Shown piece by piece: positions 13,552 to 29,056 of a stretch of 64,000 nucleotides of DNA. Made by a program: the position numbers and the translations under genes. The first letter of the stretch is position 1. Every line of letters begins with the position of its first letter. Source of the stretch: Sycobia sp. Sy_11 (Eukaryota; Arthropoda; Insecta; Hymenoptera; Epichrysomallidae); NCBI GenBank assembly GCA_018907035.1, contig JACCIC010000175.1:62001-126000 (forward strand). Direction: 5' to 3'. The notes beneath the pieces are model-generated. The model was not told the DNA's origin. It did no database searches and saw nothing but the letters and a program-made list of their open reading frames with translations.

Positions 13552-15094
13552 CGATACTACGAGCGGAAGCTCGACTTTGGAACGATCTTAATACCGGGCT
13601 TTGTGCGCACGCGTGTCGCATCGGTGGTGGGAAGGGAACGTTCGCGAAAAGCAACTTTGGCAAGTAATATACACGCGGCGCTAATATCCAAATTCCCAGA
13701 TAGTTTCGTCTTTTACATATGTAAACATATGTATGAATATAATTTCATGTTATTTGATCTTCGGCTTTGTATGCGGCGTAGAAATCTTAGATTTTGCTCG
13801 CAAGGCATTTATGATAAAGAAACGGAATTGGTTATAATACGAGTATATATATATATAAGAATAACTATAATTAGTGTCATCTTCGATTCTGAACGACGGC
13901 TTTTTATATGCGATCTGCAGCTTTCAGGAATTAAATTAGTATTCGGTTAATCCTTTTAATACGCGCAGTATGCAGTTGTGCAGTATTTTACTGGCCTTGT
14001 GCCAGACTTTCAATATAGGTGTGTGGAATTTCTAAATCTCTGGCAATGCGAGTGTTAAAATTCCTTTACAAATAAATCTTATATAATTTTGCTGCGAAAA
14101 TGCGAAAAATAAAAGACCTCAATCACTTTGTTTATTGATAAAATATTACATTGATACATTTCAAAAAGTAGCTCGGTGTTATCAAGCCATAACGCCAGGC
14201 TCACAAGAAAATTTACACAAAGTCGGATAGTTTGGTTTTTAATATAAATAGACGGTTTTAAAAACACGAATTCATTACTGAATTAAACAATGTTTTCTGA
14301 TAAATACAAAAAACTATATTACATCGTTTAAACCTAATCGTAGCTTTCCGAGATGAATTCTTATAATATAATATATAATTATTATAATATAATTCTTATA
14401 ACGTTACAACGTCACATCTCCAAAAGTGAGCTGCTTCGAGGATCCAGGAATGATTAGAGTATTTTATGACAGTCATTTAGAAGGTGGAATATTTTTCGCT
14501 TCTTTTTAAGCTTTTCTTTCATTAGACTGATATTGCTATAGGGAAAAATGTTTCCTTATTTTATATATTTGGACGTCGTTACTCGTGCGCTCGGCTTTCT
14601 CATTATTAATCTTCGCTACAATATACGGGTTTTGGACATTTTTTAAAAGAAAAATTTTTCTTTTTACAGATCGATGATAACCTCAAATTTTTCTAATTTT
14701 AACGAATGTTACGTATATAAATATCGTAATTTAAAATTTCGATCAATGATAACTTTCTTTTAAACGGTAGAATTCATTGATAATTCTTTCTATAACAATG
14801 GTAGATATCAAAGCATCAATCCTTTGAATATTCCATATAATCATGAACAGTCGTGACTCAGGAGTTCCCTGGCTAAAGAGGGTATACTTACGGCTAATTA
14901 AAACAAAGATTTATGTTGCTTAAAAAATCAGAAGCCCTACCTCGAGAGAAAAGTAAAGAGAGGACGAGGCGTTTTAAAAAAAAAAATCGGCCTATACGAT
15001 AAATATTCGGGAACGACATCTTCGAGAAAGAATTTCTCGTCATAATAAAAATTCGCTCGGGCGAGAGAATGCTGAATTCATTGCTCAACGCAAA

Positions 15095-15142
<48 letters not shown>

Positions 15143-15901
15143 CGTTTCTTTTGTGTCATATTCGTGCACGAGAGTGCATTACTCGCTTGGCTCCAAATTG
15201 ATTCTCCGAATGGAATTAAAGGGAGAAAAAATGAAGGAGGGATAGCAAACAAATTGACGGGTAAAAGAATATCGGTGAAATATGTACAGTCAATTCTGAA
15301 CGTTGTAATAATAACGGTTTTATAAGAATGTTATCGTTGAGGCTATTAACTGTAAATCAGGCCTGCTTCTGATAAAAAGGCTAATGTCATAACTATAACT
15401 TAACATAAGTGCATCATTCATTAATAGTTCTCTAATTATGTTTTTATACTTGCTTTCATTAAAGTGTCCATATTTAAGGATGTGAGATTTAACTTATATT
15501 ATAGAAATGTTTGAAAAATAAAAAAGTTATACAAAGTTAAAATATATTCTTTTAGCGTACTTGGATAATAAGACTATTTGCTTATTTCTTATTTATATAA
15601 TAATATTAATGACGTATTTACGGCACACCAGTTCCAGAGTGTTCCTTTTCTAACAATTTGATTTTTTTTTATTTGCAATTTCTCAAAATATTCTTTACCG
15701 ATTCCATGAGAATTACTCAGCCTAACGTACGTGACCGCATAAAACCAAAATATAGCCTACTTGAATGGCTTAATACTTTATTCCTGTAATTTTTACCGCT
15801 GGTCATAAACCAGCCTTAATGACGAAAAACCAAGCAAAAAACTTTTTAAGAGGAAGCCAAACAATTTTTCGGCAGTCCTTCGCCGAGCCGCCCCCTCTCT
15901 C

Positions 15902-15956
<55 letters not shown>

Positions 15957-17930
15957 CTTTCCCAGTCACGCTCACCCGCAAAGTCCTGCACAAACTGTCT
16001 GTCTATACCATGCCAGCTCGAAAGAATGCCATCAAAAGACACCTAAAATAAAAGAAAAATAAAAAATAAATAAATAAAAAAAAAGAAACAAAGTCTGGGC
16101 GCGCAATAAAAAGGTCGTTTACTGTATGCGCACGAAGAGTGGAAGAAGAAGTCGAGAAAAGATATGTGTTTATGCGCGCGCGCGCATAATGCATTAAAAA
16201 GCGCCGCGAAAAAATAGCCGCGAAGCCGTTTTGAACGAGCATGAAGCCGAGCGCTGTAGTGCGGGAATATGCATTTTAGGGGGAGCGTGACGCGCGTCGA
16301 GATTCGGCCGAGAGCATTAATTAAGTAGCTCGATGTTTGCAATGAAATTAGCATGGGATCGTTTGAAACAGAATATGCGCGGCTAGATTGTTTATTTAGA
16401 TTCGCACGCCTAATTATGCGTGTCGATAAAATATACTATAGGATCTCTGCTTCTAAATTTTAAAAATTAGAATAATAATAGTAAATATTTGTCGATCTTG
16501 TTAACAACCTGTTATTAAATTGGTATTTTTTCGTAATGTTGAGTAAAATTTTCATTTGCTATAACTTGCGATATCTTAATGAAAATCTGATTGCGGTACA
16601 AATTATTAATACTCTTTGCTAGTGGTTTAAAAATAAGTACTTGCGCTTTTTCGAAGCTTAAAAATGATTAGATTTTAGTAGCATGTGATATATCATTTAC
16701 AAATCAAGCTTCTCTGATTTGAAGCATTAAAAGTAAGAATAAATAAATCTATTTATGATCATAGTATGAATATACTACGTAATTTAAAAGACTGTAATTT
16801 CGACGATTACAGTATTTTACAAATAGATTATATTTTGAGTTCGTGCCTATAATTATTTACGATTACGATGCCATAAAGTTGTTATAACTCAAAAAATTTA
16901 ATCAGTTTCACTGAGATGTTCAATTTCTATCACATATTTATGATTATACGTTTTAAAATATTTTTTTGTTGTTCAATATATATTTCAAATTTCATCATAG
17001 GATATTACAAAAACTTTTTTCTGTAGTTCTGTAATAAATGTAACATTTATTAAAACTTATGTGTATTAATTTCATATATTATTTAATGGTATTTATGAAG
17101 CTATAATGCTCGAATAAATAATTGTAACGAGGCTTTCAATAACACATACCGTTTTATCTTATATCTTATGAGTTTATTATATACATGCTATTAGTTTTAA
17201 AAGAATATATTAATTAAAAATATTAATATTTATTATTCTTATCCATTTTAATTATTACTTCTCATTTTACTATGTTTCTGAGTTATTAAAGATATTACAT
17301 TTAAAAGGAATTAATATCAGTGTAAACTCAAAATCATAAGTTCAGAATATTTTTTTTTATCTCGTGGAAAAACATATAATTTAGTACTAATGTGTAAGCT
17401 AATTGTTTACCTCCTGAGTTTTTGGTCTCTCGCTTCGGTGGGGCATAAACTGTCTTACAAGAAATAATCAAATTCCACATATACTCGTATTCAATTTTTC
17501 TATTACTAAAAATAAACGGTATAAAATAGTCTGCTAATGAGAATGTTTATTTCTTGTACAAATAATTCTGAGTTTTTTGCATTATAAAAAGCATAAACGA
17601 TTTAAAAAATTTATCTTTATTATAGTGGAACAATGGAGGTAACTATATGACATTCACTTTCTAGAATATTTATATTTAATCTGTAGTGATTCTTTTTTTT
17701 TACATGGTCATATAGTGAAATAAATATAAACATTAAATTTTATTAAACACTAATTTTATAAAATTAATATATTTATATATTAAACAAACACCTATATGGA
17801 AACAATTTTTTATAATTCAAAATCATATATATTTAAGAAAAACTCATCTATTTGTATTCAAACTATCATTCTGTTACCTACAATTGTTCTATTATTGTTT
17901 GTAATTAATACTTTCTTTTTGTATTTTCAG
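11670..17930. other. AT-rich non-coding DNA upstream of the first visible exon
   Basis: It holds (TA)n at about 13527-13551 and (CT)n at 15096-15140 and 15905-15951. It is probably intron or promoter-distal sequence of the PDZ gene; no other gene is seen. Short open frames at 12711-13136 and 13603-13950 have no family features. Confidence 0.5.
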
Positions 17931-17947
17931 ATACGTTAAATGTTAGG
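17931..17947 (+). other. 5' part of the first visible PDZ-gene exon
   Basis: Seventeen bases lie between the acceptor and the chosen ATG. They contain no in-frame stop, so this may be 5' UTR or the end of upstream coding sequence from an exon I could not identify. Confidence 0.5.
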
Positions 17948-19300
17948 ATGGATAACTGTGGAGGTGGCGGTCAGCGCCTACCCCCGGATGGGGATGAATT
18001 TCCCGCAGCGTACCAAGAATTTACCAGCCCCAGTCAGCAGTACCAGTACGTAACGGCACGCGAAACTATGGCTGCGAATGGCGATGTCGATCGCGGCGAG
18101 TCTATTCTGGACGGTACGAACTTCCTTCCCACCAAGAAGAACGTAATCGTAACCAAGACTCGAAATATTCTTAATAGTTCTAACAAAAAGGACTCGGAAA
18201 TCCTTGGAATCGATAGTGATAAAAGAACATCTATAAGTAACTATGTTCTTTATAGTACGCAAAAATCCATTGTGCCTCCTTCATCCAATTTGGTCACGGA
18301 AAAAAAGATCGAGATAGCGAGCTACCATCCAAAGGAATCGTTAGCAAAATCTTCAGAAATGGATGAGGTGGATGCCAGTCCACCACCGCTGCCGCTCACA
18401 AGACCGCCAAAACTGGAAAATGGCCAGGTTCATGCAGCAGCACAGGAAAAAAAGTATTCAACAAATGGAGAACTTTGGCGACAAGACAATAAATCCGAAA
18501 AGTCGGTCAAGGATAAAATTGCAATGTTCTCGTCGCAGAGCAATGATGAAGCCCCACTATTTCCAACGGCTACGTTTGTTTCATCACCTTCGACCAACAA
18601 CGTTAGTAGGAAGCTATCTAAACACAAGTCATCGGACGATGTGTTCGCAGATGAAAAGTATTCGCCGATGGTGCAACGTACCCAAAGTTCTTTAGATCTG
18701 ATAAATACAGGCGGTAACTCTCATCAGAAGACACCGAGCCTGCCCACAAGTTCGCCACCTTTAAGTTCAGGAAGCTTCAATGGTTATACGAACAATAATT
18801 CCTTGAGCTACATGCAAAAAATGACGGACGATTATATCGATAAAGATAGCTTGAGTTCTGCGAAATCGAACGGTTGTCTCAATTCATACTCGACGAGCTA
18901 CAACGGAGGATTCTCGAGCTCACAATCGGCTCTTAACAAGAGTTTCGACGATACGTTATCGTCATCGCCATTATCTTCGCCGACCAAATCAATAAATGGA
19001 TTGATGAGAGCAACGAGTTTCTCGGGATCGTCGAGCCCATTCGGTCACGAAAGACTACAGTCGTCCGTGGAGTTATTGGGTAGTTCTACAATTGCACGAA
19101 CAAATTCACTGGCCTCGACATTCAAAAGGCCAAACGAAGATATGAGAAAGAACAGTTTGAATCAGTTGATTGAACAGAGACGAAAGGGTATTTCAAAACT
19201 AAGGGGACTGGTGATACCTGAAAAGGATACGGTACCGGTGGATCAGCCGATCATAGACCTTCCGGAAATTAAGTCGAGGGATTTAATTTCGTTGAATCAG
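17948..19300 (+). CDS. bbg: PDZ gene, coding exon 1 (residues 1-451)
   Basis: The exon opens after a good acceptor (gtattttcag, ending 17930) and the first ATG is at 17948. It ends at a gtaaaa donor at 19301, phase 0. It encodes a Ser/Pro-rich tail with proline runs ([11 protein letters not shown]) that could bind SH3 or WW domains. Reading past the donor gives only 21 junk residues before a stop. Confidence 0.85.
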
Positions 19301-21892
19301 GTAAAATACATCCATAAGTTTATTAAAATTAACTTTCACGTATGTACAGTTATTCAAAGTAATTAGACCCTTATACAAAATTTTATATAAGCAAAAAATC
19401 ATGCCTTTATTTATTTTAACGTATTTTCGAATATATCTTCGATATAAGTAAAATTAGTATAACCTTTACTTATCATAAAAATGATCCATATGTCCACTTG
19501 AGCTATTTCAATAAAGAACATCTAAAGGCTCTTAAGTTACAATCAATATATATTTCACTAGTTTCAATTAAACTATTCTAAATTTGTCTTTTAAAGCTGA
19601 TTTTATATGAACATCAAATATTTAATTGTAAGTACCCCAGTAAAATTTATTAAATTTTTTAGTGAACTGAACAGATCTTATTTTTCAAAGATCAAATGAT
19701 TATAAATTTAATCATTTGTGATTGAAATACAAATTGATCTTAACCATGTCTTACTATATAAAACCAATCTTCTACTCTCATTAGTTAATCATTTTTTCTG
19801 TTATTATACTCTAAATTAGTTCCAAAAATTCCCTATCTAAATGAAATACTTTTATTTACTGTTTAATAATGCATGATTATATGTGTTTATCGTATGAACA
19901 AAAACTTATATATTTTACAGGTACCTCGTTCTAATGTACAGGACAAATGGGGTTCTCAAAGTTCCTTAGCAAGCAATGCAAGTACTGTAAGCTCATCTCT
20001 GCGAAGTAATACTCAGTTCAAAATGCCAGCGCCTAAAATTCTTTCTAGTTATTCACCAGCCTTTAAAAGAAAGAGCTTAACGGTATATGGCAATAATGTC
20101 CAAACAGTCACTTCATCGCCCATTAATAATTCTAAAAGCAACGGCAATAGCATCCAATTGACTAGTCCAGCATCGGATGCTCCTAAAAGCCTAGAGAGTA
20201 TTTGCAGCCCAACAAGGAGTGACTATAGTTTTGAATTTATATCATCAAGTGGTTCTCCCGATCACCAATTAACTCCATCTAAACCTAAACAGCTTAATTA
20301 CCAACGTAAAGGTGGCCGCAATGAATACGACGATTCAGATAACGATTCGGCAGTCAGCAGTTCTCAAAGCAGCATATCCCGTGGTTTCAGTCCACCTATG
20401 TCACCAGTTCCCTCGGAACGCTCGAACATCTCATCCGATAGATCATACCTATCGTCAGAAGTTCACTACCATCGTCCACAGCTCATTATTGACAGTCCTC
20501 TGAATAAATCTATTAATGGTACTACCATTCTTCCCGACAAGAGCGTATATAATAGTAGATCAAACCTGATGAACGAAAGAAATTATTCTGCGCCTGATAA
20601 AGCATTGCGCTCAAAGCCGCAACAGCAACAGACCCAGCCGTTCGAGCAGGTTCGCTCGTCACAGATACCTCAGAGACAGATATTAAAACATTCGAATAGT
20701 TCCGAAATAAATACTAGCAATTCCAGCTCATCGACATTGACTTCGAACACGCAAACTAGTGCCGAATCTCTGTCCAGGCGAGTACTGAAACCACAGAGCG
20801 TTGAGGCGATCAATCGCAAAAATATTTTAGCTAGCGCGCGTTGTCGAAGTGGCAGAGACTTGAATGGCTCACCACTCATTCAACGTAAATTTTCCGATGA
20901 AGAGGACTCTGCTGCAGTACCACATGCTAATGGAGGTTTTGTAAATATTCACAGAAATAGTAGTGGAAGTAACGATAGCGTTAAGCCTGAAATTAAAATT
21001 GCCTATATAGAAATCACAGAGAACGTTGTTGCGGAAGACGAGAAATACTCAAATCAAAAGGAAGAAGAACTGCCACCGAGGCTCCCATCCAAGCGGTATA
21101 TAATTCCGCAGGCTAAGACCGTACCAATTCGTAAGTTTTTTAATAGCAATATTAATCATATAAAAATTGTTTTATGATAATTTGTTGAGCAGAATTGTAT
21201 ACTGTATTTTACATTTAATTATCAAAAAAAAATTAATAGCTTTAAGATTGTACGAGTATTATTAGTATCATAAATTAATAATTAACAAAAATATCTTTTT
21301 CTGCAAACAGCAACTACTAGGTCATCTAAGTTTGAACCGCTGGAACAATCTAATGACATGAAATCGTGGGTACGTGCAGAGCTGCGAACGATGACTGGTG
21401 TTAGCATCGATAAGGCTAATTCATTTGATGCGCGTAAGAAACCACAGATTTGCGAAACTGATATGCCAAGTCCCAGCGCTCGGCACTTTAATAAAAGCAA
21501 GTCGTTCGTGGCGCTCAATGAGCAAAGCATAGTAGGTGAACAAGACATTGAATTAACCACGGAAGGCAGGTCCAAGTCTAGGTCCAGTATTAATATCAAA
21601 AAAGACCTTGACGATCAAAGCGACCTTCTTACAGTATTAACGACCAAGACTCGATCTCGGTATGTGTTTGTTTTTTATTATTATGGTAAAATACTGAGTA
21701 TTTCGGTAATCTAGGCGCAAAATTCTATAGCCGCTAAAAGTACGCTCAAAGTACAGATGTAAGAATTCTGTTTCAAATAAGTTGATCTGTTGTTTACAGT
21801 GAGACCACTTTATGAACCATTAATATGGAAGAGAAAAAGCTGCACATATAAGACCTTTACACATATATGCTTTACAATGAGAGATTAGGCAC

Positions 21893-21957
<65 letters not shown>

Positions 21958-23764
21958 TAGATAAAATTTATTTTTAATATTTTTGAATTGTAAATACCGA
22001 AAAGGTACCGACTGTGCAGACTTGCTAAAACTATTACTATTATTATCATTATAAACATGTAATTGTAAGAAATAAAAAATTCATGTGATATTATTGAATG
22101 CGTCTGCTTTTAATAGCTATAGAATTTTCTGTGTATTATAAGATAAGTGTACACTATTTTATTCACTTATAGTCCCATATACTAAAGATCTCAAAACCAT
22201 TTGATGTTATTTTGAGCAATATCAATTTTTCATTTGTCAGATCTGCAATACATGTAGAGGATACGAGTTATGGCAATTTAAAGAGTCAGATGAGTTTGGA
22301 GGATATTCTCGCAGCGAAGGCAAGTGATTCATCGAAGCTCCCGCGAAGTCAGAGCATTAATTCGGAGAAAAACGAGCCAAGTAGCTGCGCGCAACCTAAC
22401 GTCTCGATGAGACGCTCAAACTCTATAGACTGCTGGGCCGAGGAAAGGATGTTCTCCTCAAAGATCCCCGCGCCCAGTCGCGCTGGCAAACCTACGGACT
22501 GTGTTGAGGAGGAAATCGGGGATCATGTAAAATTATCCATCACCGGATGTTCAAAAATTCCGACGCCACGCAACCTCGGCAGGAGAAGCGCAAGCGTCAC
22601 TGATATGAAGAAGGTCTTCGAGAAGCCGGAACTCAACCAATCCAGCGAAGCATTCTCGCCGGGTGGTCAAATGGTTTGTATTAATTAAACGTTTCGCCCT
22701 TTCTTTTCTTTACATTTGATCGGAATAGAATTATTTAAGGTAGGCAAATACCAGCCATAATTTTGAGTATTTTTATAATCTTATTTAAGCTGATAAATTA
22801 TATGTACAAATAGTTATAGTCTCTAGTCTAAGAAATATTTTTATTGGTCTCACAATCTTTATAAAATAACAAAATTATAATTAGAGTCCGATTGTTTTTG
22901 TTCACGTAAAATCTTTTAAATATTTTAGTTTTTAAATAGTTACTACTGCTATATTAAATAATATAAGGTAATTTTTGTACTGAAATACTTATAACTTGCG
23001 ACTTAATTTTAGGTACAATTTATCCTTTATATATTTTAAGTTTCTTCTTACGAGAGCAGGTTGTGACATTTGAATGATGGATTTCATTCAGACTGAGAGA
23101 GATAACCCCGATTACCTTCTAAATATGCCCTGTAAAGTTTTATGATCGAGCTCTTTCCCATTCTGAAAATATAGTATAATTTATTATTTACAAAATAATC
23201 TATTTTTTCTGTATAAATTGAGCACATCGTTTGTTTCATGAAAATCCCTACTTTTGACGTCGAATTCTAAAAAAGAACAAGTTTCAAAGAAACGCGTTCG
23301 ATGAATTTATATCTTCAAAGATGTCCATGTTATTGTCAAATTTACTCACGTTCGAAAATGATTATCTGCCTATACAAATAAATTGGCCGAATTTAATTGA
23401 CGATGATAAGGAAACTATAAATTTTTTGAATATATGTGTTAAAGAACATTCTTGCTTAAATTTCTATTCTTTTAAAAATTTCAGTGCTAGAGTAAAAGTT
23501 TTCATTCAAAAGAATTCCTTGGATTACATAGTATATCCAATTTAAATTCCGTACTATTTTTTAAGTAAGAAAGTATAATACCTTGAGTAATTTAACAAGA
23601 TTAGACTCTAAAACTGCAGGGCTCATTTTGCAGATAATCGGAGTTAGCTCTCTCAGACGGGACAAACTCCATCATTCCAATTTCATGGCTTATCCTTGTT
23701 AGACTGTATTAAACAATAAAAATTTCGAAATATTTAAAAAACTTATTTATACTATATATTTCTG

Positions 23765-23809
<45 letters not shown>

Positions 23810-25025
23810 TTTTTCGCTTAAAGAGTACGAATAAATGTATATTTGATTTATTGTATGTCAGGTTTACTTTGTGTAAGATCTTAATTTACAGTCTCAACAA
23901 CTTGTTGTTGATTATTATGTAAGTTAATAATTTATTAAATACCGATTTAACTAGTAATCCCATCTATATGATTCGATGATTTTAATAAAAATCAGAAGAA
24001 GAAAAAAAACTCTCTTATAAATTGGTCCGCATTACAACTGCAACGACTTGCCTCGATTATTCGCAGATGAACGGCAACGCGGTATCCCATAATCGATTCC
24101 CAAGTCTTGACAGCAGCGTGGAGGAGAACATAAGGCCTGTCGGCAGCTACAGCGAAATCGATCAGGAGCGCTTTAACGGCGAGCAGTTTGGCAGCATCAG
24201 CTCTCTCGCAAGCAGTACCAGCCTGATATCGCAGCAGGAACTCGCCCAGCTCGTCGAAGAGGCCAATTTAGAGGAACCAAGAGGTAAGGCTGCTTACGCG
24301 CCGACGAGTGATTTATCTTTCTGGCACCTCTGACGAAACTAATTTATAATTCGAGCCCAGGCGGACGCATCGTTACTTTCATCGAGTTGCCCGTATATTC
24401 ATAATGTTCTCTAAACTTCGTTTGCACTAATTAAGCTTATATTGAACGTTTGGCTTTAATACCGGGAGCAACTGAATATTTAGTATAAGACTGATCAATT
24501 TATAATGGAAAAGCGTCGGAGATAAATTAATATTATGGGTATTAAGAAATTTATCATTTATTTTTCGTGAATTAGCTTTAGTGTTGTTTTTTTCATAATT
24601 AAATATGGATATAAAGATTTTAATTCAGAGCTCCTAATTTAAACTCTATATATTCGAAAAAAAGGGCCTGCGACTTATAAATGATTTTTAAAGGCCAATT
24701 TGTCTCCTCGAACTGATGGAATTACGATCGTAAAATTTCCTCTGTTCTGTTCAAGATTTGTAAGATTTTAAATATTAAAACGGATGCTCCGTTTATTCAT
24801 TTTAGATTAATCTTTATTAATAAAGAGGGGAAATTCTTTGTAGATTTTCTAATGATAACTGTCTTAATTTAATTTCAATGCAGAAAAGATAAAAAAAAGT
24901 CTCAGAATTAGCAAATTATTATCTCGAGAAGTAAAGACTTATGGATAGATAATTACGTTGTTATATAAATTTTATTAAAAATTATTTGAAATGCATTACT
25001 AACTGTGCGCAATAATAATATGAAG

Positions 25026-25088
<63 letters not shown>

Positions 25089-27836
25089 CAATCCATTTTC
25101 GCGGTACTCTTTATCGCCAATTTCATATACAACTCGATTTTCCTTTCGCGCAGAATGAAGTATATAACCACAAACGCCCACGAATGAAAAAAGAAAGGAT
25201 TTAATCGCCAGTTTGTCCTCCCTCCCCTCTCTCTTCTTATCCCGCCTCTCCACCAAGACCGCGCTATATCGCTATATATATAAATGAACAGGTGGACACG
25301 ACGTGGCGGTGGTGCTGCTGCACAAGGAGAATCCCGCGGGTAACGTCGGCATCACCCTCGCCGGGGGCATCGACTGCGAGGCGAAGGAGATCACGATACA
25401 CCGGGTGCTGGCCCACTCGATCGCCGACCGCGACGGCAGCGTCCTGAGGGGCGATCGGATACTGAGCATCAACGGGCGGAGCATGCGCGGCCTCACCCAT
25501 CGCGAGAGCCTGGCCGTGCTGAAGCAGCCGAGGGCCGAGCTCGTGCTGGTCGTATCGAGGGCGAAGCCGGAGGAGGCCGCCAACGGTGGCGCCAACGGCT
25601 GCAACGGCAGGCTAAGGACGCGCACGGAGAGCGTCGAGACCATCGTCGAAAGTACGTTCCGATTTTTGTTGTGATTTATTCACGCACGAATGTATATATA
25701 CACCTCTCTTCGTCTTTCGATTGTCAAGTTTTTGACTTTTGTTTCTAGACTTTGCTTGTTACACTTAGAGATAGATAATGTACAGATGCATACGCACATT
25801 TGGTAAATTCTTAATGGAACGATAAGCTATGGTTGAACCAGTTCTCGATAATTTAATATATAAGACTTCGAATTTATTTATCAATTAAAAATTATTTTAT
25901 CTTTATAAATAATTTCATAATTTATTATATATGTTAAATTGGTGTACTTGTACAAGAAATAGTGATTAAAAAGAGTTATCTGATATAAGAAGTTGATATT
26001 ATTATATTAAATAGATATAAGAAGTTCATATTAAATAGCCAATTTTTGAAAGGATTGATAAAATTTTTTAATACATTAAGGTATATATAAAATTATGGCT
26101 AATCTAATCTAATATGAAGAAGGAGAATAATTAGTTAGATTCATCATTTGAAATAGAATATGCAAGAAAATTAGAACGTCGTTCTATGAAACTAAAAAAG
26201 TAACGATAATTAAACTAATTTACCCCGACCCTTAAAACATTTGATCTTTCTAAAGGCGACACACCACCTTTGAGAAGAAAAATAAAAAAAGCATTTAAAA
26301 TATTTTATAAATATCACATAATAATATTTATCTTTTCGACAAGAAATTTACTTTATTAAATATCATTTGAGGGGTTTAAGACCTATTGAAATCCACATTA
26401 TTTGAAACTATAATATAGAAAGTAGCCACAAATTCTAAATTCACGGATCGTAGGATTCCAATAAATATGATAGTTCAAATAAGCTCAAATTGGAGGATGT
26501 TGTTATTAAATACATTTGTTATGGCATAAACAGAAAGAATTCAAATGGAATATGTAGGAAAAATTTATAAGTATATTACTGATTTTTTAGTTAATTATTG
26601 ATTAATTTTCAAACATTCATATTTTAATTTTTTTCTGTTTACTTAAATCCTATTCCCTCTGTTCATACCTTAACCATAGTTCACTGAATTTAGATTTTGA
26701 AGATACTACCTATTATAGCTTCATCAAATCATCTCAATTTAAATAATGCTTAAACCCCTTTATATTCTAAGTAATAATGTATACTTATCATAGAAGAGAT
26801 AAATGTTACATATAATATTTATAAAATATTTCAAATAACTTTTCGCTATTTGGTAATTTAAGTGTATTTCCTTTAATGAATTTCCAACATTATCCAATGA
26901 AATTGGATTTAGGAAATTTGTTTAGGAAAGAAGCATAATTAAAATTTTTTTCATCACCCTCGAACTAAGAAAGAGCGTAAATTGCGGAAACTTGCAATGT
27001 TCGTGTTTTTATTCTTCTGAATATTTTTAAACGGTATAATTTAGGCTACTTTAATGGATACTATATTGAACTTTAAATAATTAATACATATAAACATCAA
27101 TTACAGAATACGACATTTAATGGACATTTATTAAAAATATCGTTATCCGCTTAAATTATCAATAACTGGGTCACTATCGAGAACTGGTTTAACTATAATT
27201 TATATCTATGGGAAAAAAGTTGCTTAGTTTCTGAAACTCTAGCTTTTTGAATCTTGTTTTGTTAAAAACTCTGCCGTAAAAAATTGAAATTAATCAATTT
27301 AAATCACTGCTTCGAATAATAAACAAGGAAAACAAGCTTTTAAATGCGTCTATATTGACAGTTGTAGCTGCAGTCGTTAAGTGAATTAATTTTTGCAAGA
27401 CCGTATCCAACTGTTCTCAATCAAGATCTTTAACGTTTATTGGTATTTTAATGTTAAATGAATTAGCTCCATTCTTTTAAAAATTTAAAATTTGATGGGG
27501 GCAAAAAATCGTTAAAGTGGTGGGTAGATATATATTCATTATATGCTAACGAAGCAAATCCCATTGAGCCAAACGTTAAAGAGTATAACGCGCGTTTTTG
27601 CCAGTAAATTTAGTAATATAAAGACTTTTTTTGCGAAATGATTCTTTTAAAAGGTTTTAAATTACTGTTATGAAAACTAATGTATCTATTATTTCATATT
27701 GTGTGATTAAATTTAATGCTCGGGTTTTATGGCGCGCGCCTATATGCAAAGGACTTTGGCCTTTTATTAATAAACGCACTCCATAAAAATGAAATCTTTG
27801 CTTGTAAAAACTACTCAGTATATATAAGTATATGTT

Positions 27837-27896
<60 letters not shown>

Positions 27897-28205
27897 ACGC
27901 TCGGAATCATTTTCAGCGCATTTTACAATCTCAAACGAATGCGCATAAATTTAAAGCTCGTCCCCGGTCATTTGCTTTCTATGATATAGCGCGGGCGCGC
28001 AAAACGACTGCGGCATTTCATTACGCCCCGTGCTGTGGCCGCGTGGCTAAATCCCGCACTCCCCGCCACCCCTTCCGCATGGGGCGGAATGAAAACGCGA
28101 AATAACAAAACATAACCCAAGGAATTGAGTTAAAGCAAAGAAAGGAATAAGTAGCGGGTTATATCAACTCGCGTCCCTCTATAATGTGTATATATACGTA
28201 TATAT

Positions 28206-28249
<44 letters not shown>

Positions 28250-28617
28250 TGTGAGAGAGAAGGTGGTAGGGTGGGAGAGAGATAGAAAGATTAAAATTAT
28301 GGTTAAATCATTGGCGTTTTATGTGACCCTCTCTCATCCAAACCCCCTTCTCCCCCATCCCCATTTGGATTGCGCGCAGGTTACGAGACGAGCGGCGCGC
28401 CGGAGAGCACAGCGTGGGGCCCACCTGCGTCGGTGGCGATCTACAAGGACGGGGCCGGCCTGGGATTCAGCCTCGAAGGCGGCCGCGACAGTCCGCTCGG
28501 GGATCGACCGCTCTTAATTAAGAAGATATTCACTGGTGAGCATGAGCATATCGGCCGATATATCTATGTATATGTGCATGCATGCATACATACATACATA
28601 CATACATACATACATAC

Positions 28618-28659
<42 letters not shown>

Positions 28660-28825
28660 ATGCATGTATATTTATAGATATATAGATATTTATATACACG
28701 AGCGAGACTCTCATTCGTTATATTATTATTATTCGTGCGCGCATTAGCACGAGGACAAGTGCCCCTTCATTACCCCCGCGTACAATTATACGCGATTATT
28801 ATCGAGTCGCACATGCTGAAAAAGA

Positions 28826-28917
<92 letters not shown>

Positions 28918-29005
28918 ACGCTTGCATGATATAGCTTATATGATCCGTCTATTGAATTCAAACAAACGTTCGCCACTGTTATTCATTATGTGTATATATT
29001 CATTA

Positions 29006-29056
<51 letters not shown>

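Noticed and set aside
23321..23545. 74-codon frame inside PDZ-gene intron 4
   Set aside because: AT-rich codons, no motif, and skipped by the in-phase exon chain.
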